A stretch of DNA of 24,669 bases from Crocinitomicaceae bacterium (GTDB lineage Bacteria; Bacteroidota; Bacteroidia; Flavobacteriales_D; Crocinitomicaceae). Every line of letters starts with the position of its first letter. Within the stretch, counting starts at the first letter, position 1. Position numbers and translations under genes: made by a program. Below the pieces are notes generated by a model. That model was not told the origin of the DNA and ran no database searches. It saw nothing but the letters and a program-made list of their open reading frames with translations. Of this stretch, positions 24,125-24,669 are shown piece by piece. The DNA is taken from NCBI GenBank assembly GCA_024643585.1, contig JAHEMP010000007.1, positions 1-24,669 on the forward strand, given 5' to 3'.

Positions 24125-24669
24125 TTATTTGTTTATATCGTTAGTAATTTGACTTGTAACTGCAGTGGTTGCTTCAGGAGTCGATTTTGCCTCCTCTTTA
24201 CCATATTTTATTCCACTAAAGCTCATGAAAGCAATACCCATCAATCCAGTTATGATAAATGTAATACCCAAGCCTCTTAATGGAGCTGGTACATTTGAAT
24301 AACGGATTTTTTCACGAATAGCTGCAATTGCAACAATTGCAATGAACCAACCAATTCCAGAACCCAAAGAGAACGCTGTAGCATCCAAAATAGTTGAATA
24401 TTGACGATCCTGCATGAACAATGCTCCTCCTAAAATTGAGCAGTTAACGGCAATTAGAGGCAAGAAAATACCCAATGCACCGTATAGAGCTGGAGCAAAC
24501 TTCTCCACCAACATTTCAACCAATTGGACAATTGAAGCAACGACCGCGATGAACATGATGAAAGAAAGGAAACTTAAGTCCATATCCGCATATTCAGCAC
24601 CCAACCATGACAAAGCTCCTTCTTTTAAAAGGTAATTTTCCAAAAGGTAATTCACAGGAACTGTAACGA
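24125..24669 (-). CDS. nqrE: Na+-translocating NADH:quinone reductase subunit E, 5' end outside window
   Basis: The visible C-terminal 181 or so residues are open to the right edge. They match NqrE in DLSFLSFIMFIAVVASIVQL, EKFAPALYGALGIFLPLIAV, NCSILGGALF, GSGIGWFIAIVAIAAIREK and LRGLGITFI. Reading past the GTG at 24655 towards the edge gives V-T-V-P-V-N-Y, matching the conserved PVN of NqrE, so that GTG is an internal valine and not the start. About 50 N-terminal residues are missing. NqrE is a multi-helix membrane subunit that, with NqrD, holds an iron centre in the membrane and takes part in the Na+ pump. After the usual end (FMSFSGIKYG) it has a polar, Thr/Glu-rich tail of about 25 residues. 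Confidence 0.95.
   Translation of the reverse strand, partial: VTVPVNYLLENYLLKEGALSWLGAEYADMDLSFLSFIMFIAVVASIVQLVEMLVEKFAPALYGALGIFLPLIAVNCSILGGALFMQDRQYSTILDATAFSLGSGIGWFIAIVAIAAIREKIRYSNVPAPLRGLGITFIITGLMGIAFMSFSGIKYGKEEAKSTPEATTAVTSQITNDINK

Noticed and set aside
24653..24655. GTG as the start of nqrE
   Set aside because: The frame stays open to the edge and upstream residues V-T-V-P match the conserved PVN segment of NqrE, so this is an internal valine.
1..24669. A hidden defence, mobile or CRISPR system
   Set aside because: No repeats with spacers, integrase, transposase, toxin-antitoxin pair, nuclease or reverse transcriptase motif was seen on either strand.

Overview
The window looks like an ordinary chromosomal segment of a free-living Bacteroidota. 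A Flavobacteriales member such as a Fluviicola/Crocinitomicaceae relative is my inference. The evidence is low-to-moderate GC, five secreted proteins ending in type IX secretion (T9SS) sorting domains of both the A and B classes, promoters of the Bacteroidota form TTG-N17-19-TAnnTTTG, few Shine-Dalgarno-like sites, and an Na+-translocating NADH:quinone reductase (nqr) operon. I see no tRNA, rRNA, CRISPR array, insertion sequence, integrase or prophage gene. No gene-free stretch exceeds 300 bases.

Left part (1-5300): the start of the RNA-binding protein Tex runs off the left edge. It is divergent from a small RlpA-like secreted protein. Next come a class III CoA-transferase overlapping a GNAT acetyltransferase, and then a secreted M28 metallopeptidase with a T9SS type A tail. 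A two-helix membrane protein of unknown function lies convergent to the peptidase.

Middle part (5300-12230, all minus strand): a T9SS type A protein carries an Omp28-like WCGWC module. An M42 aminopeptidase and a very large SBBP/PKD-repeat protein with a T9SS type B tail follow.

Central plus-strand block (12370-18930): a nitronate monooxygenase-like FMN enzyme is joined by a TAATG stop/start to an active M16 peptidase, which overlaps a second M16 protein that has lost the zinc site. After these come a fibronectin-like T9SS type B protein and a GT9 heptosyltransferase-like glycosyltransferase.

Right part (18920-24669): a GNAT acetyltransferase overlaps the GT9 gene end-to-end by its stop codon. 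A small outer-membrane beta-barrel protein follows, then a T9SS type A surface protein with three exact-length 51-residue cysteine repeats, and finally nqrF and a 5'-truncated nqrE at the right edge.

The main theme is cell-surface export: five T9SS cargos and envelope-related genes, mixed with housekeeping enzymes. I did not find a convincing new multi-gene system. The items most worth a second look are the repeat and cysteine modules in the surface proteins, the apparently leaderless glycosyltransferase gene, and the hairpin that abuts the nitronate monooxygenase start codon.
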